A DNA stretch of 64,000 nt from Lysinibacillus odysseyi (GCA_014595895.1 JABUKB010000001.1:372001-436000); one strand, 5' to 3'; positions 8,873 to 22,661 are shown, numbered from the stretch's first letter. Made by a program: numbers and translations. Notes: a model not told the origin generated them from the letters alone.

Positions 8873-8936
8873 CGCATTTTGATATAGTAAGTGGTGCTCT
8901 GAAGCTCAGGGTAGCTTGTTATAGATGAAAAATGCG
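8873..8936 (+). ncRNA. Nested stem-loop leader of rpsB
   Basis: Three nested helices stack in the rpsB 5' UTR. The outer is CGCATTTT (8873-8880) with AAAATGCG (8929-8936). The middle is TATAGTAAG (8883-8891) with CTTGTTATA (8915-8923), including two G-U pairs. The inner is CTCTGA (8897-8902) with TCAGGG (8906-8911), closing a 3-nt loop. A purine-rich GCGGAGG overlaps the 3' edge of the outer helix, 30 nt before the real Shine-Dalgarno. It is probably a cis-acting element, perhaps for S2 autoregulation; the function is inferred. Confidence 0.65.
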
Positions 8937-8971
8937 GAGGAAAAAAACCAAACATTTAGGAGGAAACACAC

Positions 8972-9694
8972 ATGTCAGTAATTTCAATGAAACAATTACT
9001 TGAAGCTGGTGTACATTTCGGTCACCAAACTCGCCGTTGGAACCCAAAAATGAAGAAATATATCTTCGTTGAGCGTAACGGTATCTACATTATCGATTTA
9101 CAAAAAACAGTTAAGAAATTAGAAGAAGCTTACGACTTCATGCGCCAAGTTGGCCAAGATGGCGGTAAAGTTCTTTTCGTTGGTACGAAAAAACAAGCTC
9201 AAGAAGCTATTAAAGAAGAAGCTGAGCGTTCAGGTAACTACTACATTAACCAACGTTGGTTAGGTGGTACATTAACAAACTTCGGTACAATCCAAAAACG
9301 TGTTGCTCGTATGAAGCAAATCGAAAAAATGGAAGAAGACGGTACTTTCGATGTACTTCCGAAGAAAGAAGTTATTCAACTTAAAAAAGAGCACGAGCGT
9401 CTAGTGAAATTCTTAGGCGGTATCCGTGATATGACAGCTATTCCGGACGTAATGTTCGTAGTTGACCCACGCAAAGAGCGTATTGCAGTTGCAGAAGCAA
9501 TCAAATTAAACATCCCTCTAGTTGGTATCGTTGATACAAACTGTGATCCAGATGAAATTGATTACGTAATTCCTGCAAACGACGATGCTATCCGCGCTGT
9601 TAAATTATTAACTGCAAAAATGGCAGATGCATTATTAGAAGCTAAACAAGGTGAATCAGACGCTCCAGCTGTAGAAGAAGCTTCAGCTGAGTAA
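8972..9694 (+). CDS. rpsB: 30S ribosomal protein S2 (uS2)
   Basis: uS2 is a late-assembling small-subunit protein needed for S1 or leader interactions and 30S function. The 240-aa product begins [19 protein letters not shown] and contains the expected [23 protein letters not shown] and [15 protein letters not shown] segments. The AGGAGGAA site precedes ATG 8972. It is followed by a terminator and then tsf, the usual rpsB-tsf-pyrH-frr order. Strong codon bias toward abundant tRNAs is evident, as expected for a ribosomal protein gene. Confidence 0.98.
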   Translation: MSVISMKQLLEAGVHFGHQTRRWNPKMKKYIFVERNGIYIIDLQKTVKKLEEAYDFMRQVGQDGGKVLFVGTKKQAQEAIKEEAERSGNYYINQRWLGGTLTNFGTIQKRVARMKQIEKMEEDGTFDVLPKKEVIQLKKEHERLVKFLGGIRDMTAIPDVMFVVDPRKERIAVAEAIKLNIPLVGIVDTNCDPDEIDYVIPANDDAIRAVKLLTAKMADALLEAKQGESDAPAVEEASAE

Positions 9695-9709
9695 TTCACA
9701 ACGTGAAAT

Positions 9710-9746
9710 GGTGATAAGTGGATGATCCCTCTTATCACCTTTTTTT
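9710..9746 (+). terminator. Terminator between rpsB and tsf
   Basis: A perfect 9-bp stem (GGTGATAAG / CTTATCACC) with a 12-nt loop is followed by seven Ts. It should reduce read-through from rpsB into tsf. Confidence 0.85.
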
Positions 9747-9812
9747 AAAGATTTAGAGCATACAAGCTCCTAAATATATTGATTTTTTTAAATCCTAAGG
9801 AGGAAACTCAAC

Positions 9813-10694
9813 ATGGCAATTACTGCACAATTGGTAAAAGAATTACGCGAAAAAACTGGCGCAGGTATGATGGACTGTAAGAAAGCATTAGTAGAAACAG
9901 ATGGTAACATCGAAGCTGCTATCGATTTCTTACGTGAAAAAGGTCTTTCATCAGCTGCTAAAAAATCAGACCGTATCGCTGCTGAAGGTACAACTTACAT
10001 TTTAGAACAAGGTAATGAAGCGATTCTTTTAGAAGTAAATGCTGAGACTGACTTCGTTGCGAAAAACGAAAAATTCCAAGTACTAGTTGCTTCTCTAGCA
10101 GAACAATTATTAGCTGCTAAACCAGAATCTGTAGAAGCTGCTCTAGAACTAGAAAAAGACGGCGTGAAAATCGCTGACCAAATTTCTACAGCTGTAGCAA
10201 CAATCGGTGAAAAAATCACATTACGTCGTTTCGAAATTAAAACAAAAACAGATGCAGACGCATTTGGTGCTTATTTACACATGGGCGGCCGTATTGGTGT
10301 ACTAGTAGCACTTGAAGGTTCTACTGACGCTGCTGCTGCAAAAGACATCGCAATGCACATCGCTGCAATCAACCCAACTTACGTTTCTCGTGAAGAAGTA
10401 TCTGCTGAGGAAGTAGAGCGTGAGCGTAAAGTATTAACTGAGCAAGCTTTAAACGAAGGCAAGCCAGAAAACATCGTAGCAAAAATGGTTGAAGGTCGTC
10501 TTGGTAAATACTTCGAAGACGTGTGCTTATTAGACCAAACTTTCGTTAAAAACTCAGACCAAAAAGTACGTGACTTCGTACAATCTACTGGCGGCACAGT
10601 AACTGGCTTCACTCGTTACGCTGTTGGTGAAGGTATCGAAAAACGCGAAGATAACTTTGCAGAAGAAGTTATGAACCAAGTTAAAGGCAACTAA
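9813..10694 (+). CDS. tsf: Elongation factor Ts
   Basis: EF-Ts is the nucleotide exchange factor that recycles EF-Tu from its GDP form. The 293-aa protein has the N-terminal UBA-like domain with [15 protein letters not shown], the core TDFVAKN motif that contacts EF-Tu, and a C-terminal module ([19 protein letters not shown]). The ATG at 9813 follows AAGGAGG. Codon use is strongly biased, as in rpsB. Terminators on both sides suggest a largely separate transcription unit. Confidence 0.98.
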   Translation: MAITAQLVKELREKTGAGMMDCKKALVETDGNIEAAIDFLREKGLSSAAKKSDRIAAEGTTYILEQGNEAILLEVNAETDFVAKNEKFQVLVASLAEQLLAAKPESVEAALELEKDGVKIADQISTAVATIGEKITLRRFEIKTKTDADAFGAYLHMGGRIGVLVALEGSTDAAAAKDIAMHIAAINPTYVSREEVSAEEVERERKVLTEQALNEGKPENIVAKMVEGRLGKYFEDVCLLDQTFVKNSDQKVRDFVQSTGGTVTGFTRYAVGEGIEKREDNFAEEVMNQVKGN

Positions 10695-10722
10695 TTTAAC
10701 AACAACACATTCGTGTGAAATC

Positions 10723-10754
10723 TAGGGAGCACATCATTCGTGTTCCCTATTTTT
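10723..10754 (+). terminator. Terminator after tsf
   Basis: A 10-bp stem (TAGGGAGCAC / GTGTTCCCTA, one G-U pair) with a 7-nt loop is followed by five Ts. Confidence 0.8.
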
Positions 10755-10825
10755 CGAGCAAAATATATAGTTCGCGAAATAGGATACTATTTCCTTTTAA
10801 ATAAATTGAGTAACGGAGGTTTACT

Positions 10826-11551
10826 ATGAGTGTGTCTCAATACAAACGCGTAGTAATTAAGCTAAGTGGTGAAGCGTTAGCCGGCGAATTAGGCTTTGGT
10901 TTCTCGCCAGACGTAATTAAATCAATTGCTGGTGAAATTAAAGAAGTCATTGATCTAGGTGTAGAAGTAGCTTTAGTCGTAGGTGGCGGTAACATTTGGC
11001 GTGGGAAAATCGGCGCAGAAATGGGTATGGAACGTGCGAATGCTGACTATATGGGCATGTTAGGAACAGTTATGAACGCATTGGCCTTGCAGGATTCTTT
11101 AGAAAATCTAGGAGTGCCAACGCGCGTACAGTCATCTATCGTGATGACGCAAGTAGCTGAGCCTTATATCCGCCGTAAAGCAGTGCGCCATTTAGAAAAA
11201 TCACGTGTTGTGATTTTTGCAGCCGGTACAGGAAACCCGTACTTCTCAACAGATACAACAGCAGCATTGCGCGCAGCAGAAATCAATGCCGATGCGATTT
11301 TAATGGCGAAAAACAACGTGGATGGTGTCTATAACGCAGATCCTAAAATAGATCCTACTGCTGTCAAATACGACACACTTACTTATTTAGACGTTATTCA
11401 ACAAGGTTTACAAGTAATGGATTCAACAGCTTCAACATTATGTATGGATAACGATATTAAGTTAATCGTGTTCAACTTATCAGAAGAGGGTAATATTAAA
11501 CGTGCCGTTATGGGTGAAAATATCGGAACAGTTGTAAGGAGGAATGCTTAA
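10826..11551 (+). CDS. pyrH: UMP kinase
   Basis: UMP kinase phosphorylates UMP to UDP in pyrimidine nucleotide synthesis and is controlled by UTP and GTP. The 241-aa hexameric amino-acid-kinase-fold enzyme shows the N-terminal KLSGEALAG, the GGGNIWRG substrate loop, and [17 protein letters not shown]. The ATG follows ACGGAGG. Its stop overlaps the frr start by one base, so the two are coupled. Confidence 0.97.
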   Translation: MSVSQYKRVVIKLSGEALAGELGFGFSPDVIKSIAGEIKEVIDLGVEVALVVGGGNIWRGKIGAEMGMERANADYMGMLGTVMNALALQDSLENLGVPTRVQSSIVMTQVAEPYIRRKAVRHLEKSRVVIFAAGTGNPYFSTDTTAALRAAEINADAILMAKNNVDGVYNADPKIDPTAVKYDTLTYLDVIQQGLQVMDSTASTLCMDNDIKLIVFNLSEEGNIKRAVMGENIGTVVRRNA

Positions 11552-12108
11552 TGGCTAAACAAGTATTAGAACAAGCAAAAGAGAGAATGAATAAATCATT
11601 AGCAGCTTTAGGTCGTGAATTAGCATCGATTCGTGCAGGTCGTGCCAATGCATCTTTACTTGATCGCATTCATGTAGATTATTATGGTGCACCAACGCCT
11701 GTAAACCAATTAGCAGGTATTGCTGTACCGGAAGCTCGTTTATTAGTCATCACGCCTTATGATAAATCAGTACTAGGTGACATTGAAAAAGCAATTATGA
11801 AATCAGATATCGGAATCACACCAACAAATGATGGAAACGTGATTCGTTTAATGATTCCAGCACTTACTGAAGAGCGTCGTAAAGAGCTGGCTAAACAAGT
11901 GAAAAAAGAAGCAGAAGATGCCAAAGTAGCGGTACGTAACGTACGTCGTGATGCCAATGATGATTTAAAGAAATTAGAAAAATCAGGCGACATTACAGAA
12001 GACGAACTACGTAGCTATGGTGAAGATGTACAAAAATTAACAGATGACTTTATCGTAAAAATTGATGAAGCTGCAAAAGAAAAAGAGCAAGAGATTTTAG
12101 CAGTTTAA
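11551..12108 (+). CDS. frr: Ribosome recycling factor
   Basis: RRF splits post-termination ribosomes together with EF-G. The 185-aa protein has the usual length and the family hallmark [15 protein letters not shown], the [14 protein letters not shown] hinge segment and a long C-terminal helix bundle. It overlaps pyrH by 1 bp with a GGAGG site inside the pyrH 3' end, and is followed by a terminator. Confidence 0.97.
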   Translation: MAKQVLEQAKERMNKSLAALGRELASIRAGRANASLLDRIHVDYYGAPTPVNQLAGIAVPEARLLVITPYDKSVLGDIEKAIMKSDIGITPTNDGNVIRLMIPALTEERRKELAKQVKKEAEDAKVAVRNVRRDANDDLKKLEKSGDITEDELRSYGEDVQKLTDDFIVKIDEAAKEKEQEILAV

Positions 12109-12136
12109 TTGCTAGCAGCGAACTTAACTTAGACTT

Positions 12137-12164
12137 AGGCGTCCTACAAGCAAGGACGCCTTTT
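12137..12164 (+). terminator. Terminator after frr
   Basis: A perfect 9-bp stem (AGGCGTCCT / AGGACGCCT) with a 7-nt loop runs into TTTTC. Confidence 0.8.
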
Positions 12165-12287
12165 CTATTGTATAGGGGAAATCGAAAAAAATTTATAAAG
12201 ATAGAGGAATACAGTAAAATTTTGTGATGTACAAGCATACTGTACTAAAACAGCTAAAAAACAATGAAAGACAGAAGAAGTAGTTTT

Positions 12288-12296
12288 TGATATGAT
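12288..12296 (+). promoter_or_regulatory. Extended -10 promoter for uppS operon
   Basis: TGATATGAT matches the extended -10 pattern (TG, one base, TATGAT) about 40 bp before the uppS ATG. No good -35 is visible. It would start the uppS-cdsA-dxr-rseP transcript. Confidence 0.5.
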
Positions 12297-12336
12297 AGAA
12301 TTGCGTATTTATATGCTAGCATTTGGAGGAGTTACG

Positions 12337-13125
12337 ATGTTTAACAGGCTATTTGGCAAAAAAGTAAATAAGAAAAGAAACGATGAGCATAAAGGCTTGG
12401 TTGAGGATGAACATGTTCCTTCACATATTGCAATTATCATGGATGGAAATGGCCGTTGGGCGAAAAAACGTGCTATGCCTCGTGTAAAAGGTCACCATGA
12501 GGGAATGAATACAGTAAAGAAGATTACGCGGCATGCCAATAAATTAGGTGTCAAAGTTTTAACATTGTACGCCTTTTCAACTGAAAATTGGAAGCGTCCG
12601 AAAACGGAAGTTGAGTTTTTAATGAATCTGCCAGGACAGTTTTTGCATTCATTTCTGCCAGAGCTCATGGAACTAAACATTCGTGTCCAAATGATTGGAG
12701 ATCATACGCAATTACCGAATCATACACAAAAGGCACTTCATACAGCCATGGAACAAACAAAACAAAATACAGGTCTCATTTTGAATTTTGCAATGAATTA
12801 TGGTAGTCGCGATGAGATGGTACGCGCTATGAAACAAATGATACAGGAAGTTACGGAAGGAAAACTGCGCATGGAGGATATCACAGAGGAAAGTGTATCG
12901 GATTATTTAATGACTGCCGATTTACCGGAGCCTGATTTATTAATTCGTACAAGCGGTGAAGTTCGATTGAGTAACTTTATGCTTTGGCAGCTAGCCTATA
13001 CGGAATTTTGGTTTACAGATGTACTATGGCCTGATTTTGACGAGGTTTGCTTGCAGCAAGCTATCGATGGCTATAAAAACCGAAATCGTCGTTATGGTGG
13101 GCTGAAGGGAGAAGAAGTGAATTGA
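12337..13125 (+). CDS. uppS: Undecaprenyl diphosphate synthase (isoprenyl transferase)
   Basis: UppS condenses isopentenyl diphosphate units onto farnesyl diphosphate to make the C55 lipid carrier used in cell-wall synthesis. The 262-aa cis-prenyltransferase has the IAIIMDGNGRWA motif (catalytic D36), VKGHHEGM, LTLYAFSTENWKRP and the C-terminal RTSGEVRLSNF. ATG 12337 is chosen because GGAGG lies 7 nt upstream; an in-frame ATG at 12292 has no such site and falls on the promoter. The stop overlaps the cdsA start. Confidence 0.96.
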   Translation: MFNRLFGKKVNKKRNDEHKGLVEDEHVPSHIAIIMDGNGRWAKKRAMPRVKGHHEGMNTVKKITRHANKLGVKVLTLYAFSTENWKRPKTEVEFLMNLPGQFLHSFLPELMELNIRVQMIGDHTQLPNHTQKALHTAMEQTKQNTGLILNFAMNYGSRDEMVRAMKQMIQEVTEGKLRMEDITEESVSDYLMTADLPEPDLLIRTSGEVRLSNFMLWQLAYTEFWFTDVLWPDFDEVCLQQAIDGYKNRNRRYGGLKGEEVN

Positions 13126-13916
13126 AAACAAGAATCATAACGGGTGTTATAGCAGCAGGCTTATTCATTCCGTTTGTGGTATATGGCAACTTGCCGTTTA
13201 CATTATTAGTTTATGTCATAGCGGCTGTAGGATTTTATGAACTGCTCCGTATGAAGCATATGTCGATGGCTTCAATACCTGGCATATTAGGATTGTTAGC
13301 TGTATTTGCCTTATTGATGCCGAAAGAGTGGGAGCAACAAGTTCTGGATGCAACTGGTTACGGGAAATTAGAAATCATGCTGATTATATCGATTTTATTA
13401 CTAGTGTATTCTGTACTTGTGAAAAACCAATTTACTTTTGACGATGTTGCTTTCGTTATGATGGGCACTATTTATGTTGGATTAGGTTTTTACTATTTAA
13501 TTGCTACACGCGATGCGGGGCTTGCTTATATTATTTTTGCACTGCTGATTGTGTGGACAACAGACTCAGGTGCTTATTTTACGGGGCGTCAATTCGGAAA
13601 GCGTAAATTATGGCCGGAAATTTCACCCAATAAAACAATAGAAGGGTTTGTTGGGGGGATTGTCATCGCTGTTGTTGCCGCGGTCATTATGCAGCTGGTT
13701 GCACCATTTGATGTCGCGTGGTGGCTACTGATTGTGGTAACGGTTGTAAGCTCGGTCTTTGGGCAAATGGGGGACCTAGTCGAATCAGCGATTAAACGCC
13801 ATTATGATGTGAAAGATTCAGGGAAGATTTTGCCTGGACATGGCGGTATTTTAGACCGCTTTGATAGTTTATTATTTGTATTACCATTACTAAATTTACT
13901 GCACTTTGTAAGTTAA
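13122..13916 (+). CDS. cdsA: Phosphatidate cytidylyltransferase
   Basis: CdsA makes CDP-diacylglycerol from phosphatidate and CTP, the branch point of phospholipid synthesis that also supplies PgsA near 57.5 kb. The 264-aa integral membrane protein has about seven hydrophobic segments and the C-terminal CDP-diglyceride synthetase signature ([18 protein letters not shown]). It starts with TTG overlapping the uppS stop by 4 bp. Confidence 0.95.
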   Translation: MKTRIITGVIAAGLFIPFVVYGNLPFTLLVYVIAAVGFYELLRMKHMSMASIPGILGLLAVFALLMPKEWEQQVLDATGYGKLEIMLIISILLLVYSVLVKNQFTFDDVAFVMMGTIYVGLGFYYLIATRDAGLAYIIFALLIVWTTDSGAYFTGRQFGKRKLWPEISPNKTIEGFVGGIVIAVVAAVIMQLVAPFDVAWWLLIVVTVVSSVFGQMGDLVESAIKRHYDVKDSGKILPGHGGILDRFDSLLFVLPLLNLLHFVS

Positions 13917-13933
13917 TAAAGGGGTCTTCATCC

Positions 13934-15079
13934 ATGAAAAAGATTAGTTTATTAGGAGCAACAGGCTCTATTGGTTTACAGACGATTGACATCGTGTTAG
14001 CCAACCCAGAAAGCTTCCAGTTAGTCGCGTTTTCTACGGGTCGCAATATCGAGAAAACGAGAGAATTAGTAACACAAATCAAACCAGAACTAGTGTCTGT
14101 TCAACAGGAAGAAGACGCACGTGTTTTACAGCAAGAATTCCCCCATGTGTCATTTACATATGGCACGAAAGGGTTAATAGAAGTGGCAACGCATCCCGAA
14201 ACAACAGTGTTTGTCAATGCGGTACTTGGCAGTGTCGGCTTAGAATCGACATTGGCTGCTATTCACATGAGTAAAAACATTGCGATTGCCAATAAGGAAA
14301 CACTCGTAACGGCAGGTCACTTAGTGATGGCGGAGGCGAAAAAGTACAATGCGCCGATTTTGCCAGTCGATAGTGAACATTCTGCTTTATATCAATCGAT
14401 GAATGGGGAAAACCCAAAAGCGATTGAGCGTTTAATTTTAACGGCATCAGGTGGTTCATTCCGCGATAAAACACGTGCCGAGTTACAAGGTGTAACAGTA
14501 AAGGATGCGTTAAATCATCCGAACTGGTCCATGGGGGCTAAAATTACGATCGACTCAGCAACGATGATGAATAAAGGCCTTGAAGTCATTGAGGCCCATG
14601 TTCTTTTTGATATGCCATATGATAATATCGATGTTTTACTACACCGTGAAAGTATTATTCACTCGATGGTGGAATATCATGATACAAGCGTTATGGCGCA
14701 GCTGGGCACACCGGATATGCGCGTACCGATTCAATATGCATTGACATTCCCGGACCGTATTCCGTTAATCGGCGGCAAGCGCCTGAACTTAGCGGAAATC
14801 GGCAAGCTGCATTTCCAAGAGGTAGATTTTGAACGTTATCATGCGTTGAAGCTTGCTTATGATGCAGGACGTATGGGCGGGACGATTTTAACGGCGATGA
14901 ACGCAGCAAATGAAGCAGCTGTTGCTTTATTTTTAGAAGAAAAAATTACATTTTTAGAGATTGAAGCATGCATCGAACGTGTGATGGATGCACATAATAA
15001 TATTTTATTGCCAGATTTAGAAACGATTTTACATGTAGATAGCGAAACAAGAAAATTGGTTCGAAATATGGTAGAATAA
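13934..15079 (+). CDS. dxr: 1-deoxy-D-xylulose 5-phosphate reductoisomerase
   Basis: Dxr catalyses the committed step of the MEP isoprenoid pathway, making 2-C-methylerythritol 4-phosphate from DXP with NADPH. The 381-aa enzyme shows the N-terminal NADPH loop [20 protein letters not shown], the metal/substrate motif LPVDSEHSA and the flexible loop [19 protein letters not shown]. The ATG follows AAAGGGG, 17 nt after cdsA. It feeds precursors to the isoprenoid lipid made by UppS two genes upstream. Confidence 0.97.
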   Translation: MKKISLLGATGSIGLQTIDIVLANPESFQLVAFSTGRNIEKTRELVTQIKPELVSVQQEEDARVLQQEFPHVSFTYGTKGLIEVATHPETTVFVNAVLGSVGLESTLAAIHMSKNIAIANKETLVTAGHLVMAEAKKYNAPILPVDSEHSALYQSMNGENPKAIERLILTASGGSFRDKTRAELQGVTVKDALNHPNWSMGAKITIDSATMMNKGLEVIEAHVLFDMPYDNIDVLLHRESIIHSMVEYHDTSVMAQLGTPDMRVPIQYALTFPDRIPLIGGKRLNLAEIGKLHFQEVDFERYHALKLAYDAGRMGGTILTAMNAANEAAVALFLEEKITFLEIEACIERVMDAHNNILLPDLETILHVDSETRKLVRNMVE

Positions 15080-15114
15080 ATCGCGAACAAAAAAGCTCGT
15101 GAAGGTGGGACATT

Positions 15115-16398
15115 ATGCAAACAGTTATTGCATTTATTATCATATTTGGGGCGCTCGTATTCTTTCATGAGCTAGGTCACTTTATTTTTGCAAAGCGCGC
15201 GGGAATTTTAGTGCGCGAGTTTGCGATTGGGATGGGACCGAAAATTCTCGGTATCCAAAAGGGTGAAACCATTTATACAGTGCGTCTGTTGCCGATCGGC
15301 GGTTATGTACGCATGGCAGGGGAAGATTTAGATAACGTCGAGCTTCAGCCGGGTTACCGTGTGGCACTTGTTACAAATGAAGAAGACGTTGTGAAAAAAA
15401 TTATTTTAAATCAAAATCAAAACAATCTGCAGCCAAACGTCGTGTTTTTGGAAGTAGAGCGTGCAGATTTGAATAAAGAGCTATGGGTGGAAGGATATGA
15501 CGAAGATGATGAGGGAGAAGACCCGCATCTCAAACGTTATGCAGTAGCGCGTGATGCAGTCATTGTGGAAAATGGGAAGGAAACATTGATTGCGCCTTAT
15601 GATCGTCAATTTGATTCAAAATCACTAGGGCACCGCTTCATGACAATTTTTGCTGGTCCATTATTCAACTTTATTTTAGCGTTCTTTATTTTCTTATTGA
15701 TGGCCTTACTGCAAGGTCTCCCAACCAATGAACCAATCGTTGCAGAAGTAACAGAGGATGGACCTGCGATTGCTGCCGGTATGGAAGCAGGCGACAAGGT
15801 AATCTCGATTAATGGAAAAGACATACCAGACTGGTCTACCTTGTCAACTATTATTCAAGAAAGCCCAGGTGTAGAGCTTGATTTGATCGTCGAGCGCAAC
15901 GGGGAACAAGTACCGGTTACACTCACACCGAATACATTAGTGGATGAAAAGGGTACAGAGTACGGGCAGATTGGTATTATGTATCAAACACCGTATGAAA
16001 AAGCGCCGTTGCAGGCTGTTCCATATGCAGCAGAACAAACTTATATGTGGACAGTGCAAATTGTAAAGGCAATTGGGAACTTAATTACAGGTCAGTTTAA
16101 GTTAGATGACTTATCCGGTCCAGTAGGTATTTATAAATATACAGAACAAGTAGCAGAATATGGAATATTTACGTTAATGAGCTGGGCGGGTATGCTGAGC
16201 ATTAACCTAGGTTTAATGAACCTATTGCCATTGCCGGCACTGGATGGCGGACGCTTGTTATTCTTCCTGTTAGAAGGCGTGCGTGGCAAGCCAGTGAACC
16301 GTGAAAAGGAAGGACTTGTGCATTTTGTCGGCATCGTGCTTCTGATGATTTTAATGGTTGTCGTAACGTGGAACGATATTCAAAAATTCTTCTTCTAA
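15115..16398 (+). CDS. rseP: Site-2 intramembrane metalloprotease RseP/RasP
   Basis: RasP (YluC) cleaves membrane anti-sigma factors and signal-peptide remnants inside the membrane. The 427-aa protein has the zinc motif HELGH at residues 18-22 in the first helix, a central membrane segment near 180-205, one PDZ domain (about 205-285), and a C-terminal helix with the LDGGRLLFF zinc-binding motif. It follows dxr by 35 bp and ends at a hairpin. It could process an anti-sigma partner of the ECF factor at 36 kb, but that is speculation. Confidence 0.96.
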   Translation: MQTVIAFIIIFGALVFFHELGHFIFAKRAGILVREFAIGMGPKILGIQKGETIYTVRLLPIGGYVRMAGEDLDNVELQPGYRVALVTNEEDVVKKIILNQNQNNLQPNVVFLEVERADLNKELWVEGYDEDDEGEDPHLKRYAVARDAVIVENGKETLIAPYDRQFDSKSLGHRFMTIFAGPLFNFILAFFIFLLMALLQGLPTNEPIVAEVTEDGPAIAAGMEAGDKVISINGKDIPDWSTLSTIIQESPGVELDLIVERNGEQVPVTLTPNTLVDEKGTEYGQIGIMYQTPYEKAPLQAVPYAAEQTYMWTVQIVKAIGNLITGQFKLDDLSGPVGIYKYTEQVAEYGIFTLMSWAGMLSINLGLMNLLPLPALDGGRLLFFLLEGVRGKPVNREKEGLVHFVGIVLLMILMVVVTWNDIQKFFF

Positions 16399-16405
16399 AC
16401 AAAAT

Positions 16406-18192
<1,787 letters not shown>

Positions 18193-18311
18193 TGAAAAAA
18201 TAAGGGAGGGAAGCATACGGTGACGTGTGTTTCCTTTCTTTCTTAATGATGAATAGGCAGTCGCAAAAAGCGAAACGCGATTGCATATTTTCAACAGAGG
18301 AGGTCAAAAAA

Positions 18312-21300
18312 GTGAGTGAAGCAACGGATCGTCTTTTATTATTGTTGCAACAGTTAGAGCTGACAGACGATACGTATATGTCGTTTTTTGAAGGCGGTGA
18401 ATTATCGCGGATGACAGTGCATACCAAAAGCCGCATATGGCAATTTGATATGACAGTAGAAAAAATATTACCATATCAGCTTTATCAATTATTGCGTATG
18501 CGTCTTGCGGAAAAGTTTGCTCATATTGCGAACGTTTCCATCCATATTTCAGCCCGTACATCTCAAGTAACAGAGCAGTTAATTCATGACTATTGGCTAA
18601 CAGTAATAGAGGCTATTACTGAAATGTCCCCACCCCTACAGCAGCAACTAACGAAGCAAATGCCAATTTGGACGGGAAATAAGCTAGTAGCCAATGTCGA
18701 GCATGAAGTGCAGCTCATGCAATTAAAGCAGCGCTATACGGATGTAATCTCGAAAAGCTATCAAGCGATTGGATTCCCGCATGTACCGATTGATTTTCAG
18801 TTAGTCGACCCGAGCGAGGAGACATTAGCCCAGCAGGAAGCATTTTACGAGGCTCGTCGCATGGAGGAAGAGCGTTTTTCACAGCAGGCATTTGAAGATA
18901 TGCAGCGCCGAGAGCGTGAGAAGGAGGAAGCAGGTACAGGTGATGTGCCAGAAGGACCCCTTGTCATCGGTAATAATATTAATAATGCCGAAGTTGCCGA
19001 CATGAAATCGATTGTCAAAGAGGAAGGCTCTATTACGATTGAAGGATATGTCTTTGCAGCTGAAATCAAAGAGCTGAAAAAAGGAAGCTTCTTATTGGAA
19101 TTTAAAATGACGGACTATACGGACTCATTATTAATTAAGAAGTTTTTACGTAATAAAGAAGATATTGCAATGGGCGAGCGCGTGAAAAAAGGCATGTGGC
19201 TACGTGTGCGCGGCTCTGTGCAGTGGGATAACTTCGCGCGTGATATGGTGATGATGTCGCGTGATATACAAGAGATAAAAAGGCAGCCAAAGCAAGATAA
19301 AGCACCAGAAGGTAAAAAACGTGTGGAGCTGCATATGCATACACCAATGAGCCAGATGGACGCTGTGACATCGGTAGATCGATTGATTGGGCAGGCTGCA
19401 AAATGGGGTCATCCAGCAGTCGCTGTGACAGATCATGCTGTTGTGCAGGCATTCCCAGACGCCTACGCAGCCGGGAAAAAGAATGGCATCAAAGTGATTT
19501 ATGGTGTAGAAGCGAATTTAGTCGATGATGGCAAACCGATTGCCTATGCCGAGCAGCATATCGATTTAACGGACGCTACGTATGTGGTCTTTGACGTAGA
19601 GACAACAGGTTTCTCAAATGTCTATGACACCATTATTGAGCTTGCTGCCGTCAAGATTAAAAATGGTCAAATTATAGAGCGTTTCGAGCGCTTCTCTAAT
19701 CCGCACCGAAAACTAACGGCGAAAATTATTGAGCTGACGCATATTACAGATGATATGCTCGTCGGTCAGCCGGAAATTGAAGAAGTAGCACGTGATTTTC
19801 ATGCCTTTATTGGCGACGCTATTGTCGTTGCGCACAATGCAGCATTCGACCTTGGTTTCCTATATGTTGCGTATAAAAAGGCAGGGCTTGAAGGCATTGA
19901 GCACCCAGCTATTGATACAGTAGAATTATCGCGTTTAGTCAATCCAGGCTTAAAATCACACGGTCTGAAAAATTTAACAAAACGCTATAATATTGAGCTT
20001 TCCCAGCACCACCGTGCGATTTACGATACGGAGGCGACGAGTGAGCTGCTATTGCATTTATTAAAGCAAGCAGCCGATTTAGGGATTCATTATTTGGATG
20101 AGTTTAATGACCGTGTCGGTGGGGAGGATGGCTATAAACAAGCGCGTCCGAGCCACTGTACGATCTTAGCGGTCGATAATGACGGCTTGAAAAATCTATT
20201 CAAGTTAGTATCGATTGCCCACACGCAAACTTTCTACCGGGTGCCGCGTATCCGTAGGTCCGATCTGAAAAAATACCGTGAAGGATTAATCGTCGGTTCA
20301 GGCTGCTCCAATGGTGAGCTGTTTGAAGTAATTATGAATAAGACTCCTGAAGAAGCTGAAAAAGTGGCTAAGTTTTATGACTACATTGAAGTAATGCCCA
20401 AGCCGGTATACTCACAGCTTATCGCTAGTGGTACCGTCCATGACGAGCGCAATTTAGAGGATATTATTCACCGTTTAGTCAAGCTCGGTCAAAAGTTAAA
20501 TATTCCAGTTTGTGCAACTGGCAATGTCCATTATTTAGAGGAAACAGATCATCGTTTCCGTGAGATTTTAATTGGTTCGATGGGGGGAGCCAATCCGCTC
20601 AACCGTTTCCCGCATCCGCAAGTGCATTTCCGCACGACAGATGAAATGCTAAAGGAATTTGATTTCTTGGGACCAGAATTAGCACAGGAGATCGTTGTAG
20701 ACAATACACAAAAAGTTGCGGATATGATTGGTGATGTCAAGCCGATCAAGGATGACTTATATACACCAAAAATTGAAGGTTCGGATGAAGAGGTAACAAA
20801 CTTAACATACGAGATGGCGCATAGCATTTACGGTGAGGAGTTGCCGGAAATTGTACAAGCGCGCATTGAAAAGGAACTGAAATCGATTTTAGGGCACGGC
20901 TTCGGAGTGATTTATTTAATCTCTGCCAAGCTTGTAAAAAAATCATTAGCAGATGGCTATTTAGTAGGATCGCGTGGTTCGGTAGGTTCGTCTCTTGTGG
21001 CGACCTTTATGGAAATTACCGAAGTGAATCCATTGCCGCCGCATTATGTATGCCCAAGCTGTAAGCATTCTGAATTCATTGCAGACGGCTCGGTTGCCTC
21101 AGGCTATGACTTGCCGAATAAAGATTGCGAAAAATGCGGTACGCCGTATAAAAAAGATGGGCAAGACATCCCGTTTGAAACCTTCCTTGGATTTAAAGGG
21201 GATAAGGTGCCGGACATCGATCTTAACTTCAGTGGAGAGTATCAGCCACACGCTCATAACTATACGAAAGTCCTGTTCGGTGAGGATTATGTATTTCGTG

Positions 21301-22631
21301 CGGGAACAATTGGTACGGTAGCCGAAAAAACAGCCTATGGCTATGTAAAAGGCTATGCCAATGACCGTGGTTTAACCTTTAGAAATGCAGAGGTAGATCG
21401 TCTTGTGCAAGGCTGTACAGGGGTAAAACGGACAACCGGGCAGCACCCAGGAGGAATTATCGTTGTACCGGATTATATGGACATTTATGATTTCTCGCCT
21501 GTGCAATACCCGGCAGACGCGCAAGATTCCGAATGGAAGACAACACACTTTGACTTCCATTCGATTCACGATAACATTTTAAAACTTGATATACTCGGGC
21601 ACGATGATCCAACCGTTATTCGTATGCTACAGGATTTATCAGGTATCGATCCGAAAACCATTCCGGTAGATGATCCGGAAGTAATGGGAATTTTCGCTTC
21701 ACCAGAGCCGCTTGGTGTCACATCAGAGCAAATTGGCTGTAATACCGGCACGCTAGGGGTACCAGAGATGGGAACAAAGTTTGTGCGTCAAATGCTTGAA
21801 AGCACGAAACCATCCACGTTTAGTGAGCTTGTTCAAATTTCTGGGCTTTCTCACGGAACGGATGTATGGCTTGGGAATGCCCAGGAACTCATTCAAAATG
21901 GTACTTGTGTATTATCAGAAGTAATCGGTTGTCGTGATGATATTATGGTGTATTTAATCTATCAAGATTTAGAACCTTCATTTGCCTTTAAAATTATGGA
22001 GTCTGTACGTAAAGGAAAAGGCCTAACAGAGGAAATGGAAGAGGAAATGCGTGCGAAAAAAGTGCCGGAATGGTATATCGATTCATGTAAAAAGATCAAG
22101 TATATGTTCCCGAAGGCGCACGCCGCAGCCTATATTCTCATGGCGGTACGTATTGCGTGGTTTAAAGTGCATTATCCGATTCTTTATTATGCAGCGTACT
22201 TTACGGTACGAGCATCGGACTTTGATTTGATTGCCATGACGCAAGGATCTGCGATGATTCGACAAAAAATTGACGAAATCAATATCAAAGGATTAGAAGC
22301 ATCGCCGAAAGAGAAAAATTTACTGACAGTGCTTGAACTTGCACTGGAGATGAGTGAACGTGGTCTGACGATGCAAAAGATTGATTTATATCGTTCACAG
22401 GCGAGTGAATTTATTATTGATGGCAATACGTTGATCCCGCCATTTGATGCCATCCCTGGTCTTGGGACAAACGTAGCGAAACAAATCGTTGCTGCAAGAC
22501 AGGAAGGCGAGTTTTTATCGAAGGAAGATTTGCAAAAACGCGGTCGCGTATCCAAAACATTAATTGATTATATGGATCAGTTAGGGTGCTTGGAAGGAAT
22601 GCCAGATGCTAACCAATTATCGCTCTTCTAA
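18312..22631 (+). CDS. polC: DNA polymerase III PolC, replicative polymerase
   Basis: PolC is the Gram-positive replicative polymerase with built-in proofreading. The 1439-aa product (B. subtilis 1437) has an N-terminal domain, an OB domain, a PHP domain split by the exonuclease (VFDVETTGF near residue 426), then the polymerase core ([23 protein letters not shown]) with a Cys-rich zinc site (CPSC...CEKC) and the helix-hairpin-helix C terminus. GTG 18312 is chosen because GAGGAGGT ends 8 nt upstream; the frame is also open from ATG 18225 without a ribosome binding site. Confidence 0.97.
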   Translation: MSEATDRLLLLLQQLELTDDTYMSFFEGGELSRMTVHTKSRIWQFDMTVEKILPYQLYQLLRMRLAEKFAHIANVSIHISARTSQVTEQLIHDYWLTVIEAITEMSPPLQQQLTKQMPIWTGNKLVANVEHEVQLMQLKQRYTDVISKSYQAIGFPHVPIDFQLVDPSEETLAQQEAFYEARRMEEERFSQQAFEDMQRREREKEEAGTGDVPEGPLVIGNNINNAEVADMKSIVKEEGSITIEGYVFAAEIKELKKGSFLLEFKMTDYTDSLLIKKFLRNKEDIAMGERVKKGMWLRVRGSVQWDNFARDMVMMSRDIQEIKRQPKQDKAPEGKKRVELHMHTPMSQMDAVTSVDRLIGQAAKWGHPAVAVTDHAVVQAFPDAYAAGKKNGIKVIYGVEANLVDDGKPIAYAEQHIDLTDATYVVFDVETTGFSNVYDTIIELAAVKIKNGQIIERFERFSNPHRKLTAKIIELTHITDDMLVGQPEIEEVARDFHAFIGDAIVVAHNAAFDLGFLYVAYKKAGLEGIEHPAIDTVELSRLVNPGLKSHGLKNLTKRYNIELSQHHRAIYDTEATSELLLHLLKQAADLGIHYLDEFNDRVGGEDGYKQARPSHCTILAVDNDGLKNLFKLVSIAHTQTFYRVPRIRRSDLKKYREGLIVGSGCSNGELFEVIMNKTPEEAEKVAKFYDYIEVMPKPVYSQLIASGTVHDERNLEDIIHRLVKLGQKLNIPVCATGNVHYLEETDHRFREILIGSMGGANPLNRFPHPQVHFRTTDEMLKEFDFLGPELAQEIVVDNTQKVADMIGDVKPIKDDLYTPKIEGSDEEVTNLTYEMAHSIYGEELPEIVQARIEKELKSILGHGFGVIYLISAKLVKKSLADGYLVGSRGSVGSSLVATFMEITEVNPLPPHYVCPSCKHSEFIADGSVASGYDLPNKDCEKCGTPYKKDGQDIPFETFLGFKGDKVPDIDLNFSGEYQPHAHNYTKVLFGEDYVFRAGTIGTVAEKTAYGYVKGYANDRGLTFRNAEVDRLVQGCTGVKRTTGQHPGGIIVVPDYMDIYDFSPVQYPADAQDSEWKTTHFDFHSIHDNILKLDILGHDDPTVIRMLQDLSGIDPKTIPVDDPEVMGIFASPEPLGVTSEQIGCNTGTLGVPEMGTKFVRQMLESTKPSTFSELVQISGLSHGTDVWLGNAQELIQNGTCVLSEVIGCRDDIMVYLIYQDLEPSFAFKIMESVRKGKGLTEEMEEEMRAKKVPEWYIDSCKKIKYMFPKAHAAAYILMAVRIAWFKVHYPILYYAAYFTVRASDFDLIAMTQGSAMIRQKIDEINIKGLEASPKEKNLLTVLELALEMSERGLTMQKIDLYRSQASEFIIDGNTLIPPFDAIPGLGTNVAKQIVAARQEGEFLSKEDLQKRGRVSKTLIDYMDQLGCLEGMPDANQLSLF

Positions 22632-22661
22632 GTACAGAAAAGCTCGTTCAATGATGTTCAT

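Noticed and set aside
18225-18311. N-terminal extension of PolC by 29 residues
   Set aside because: The GAGGAGGT site and normal family length support GTG 18312.
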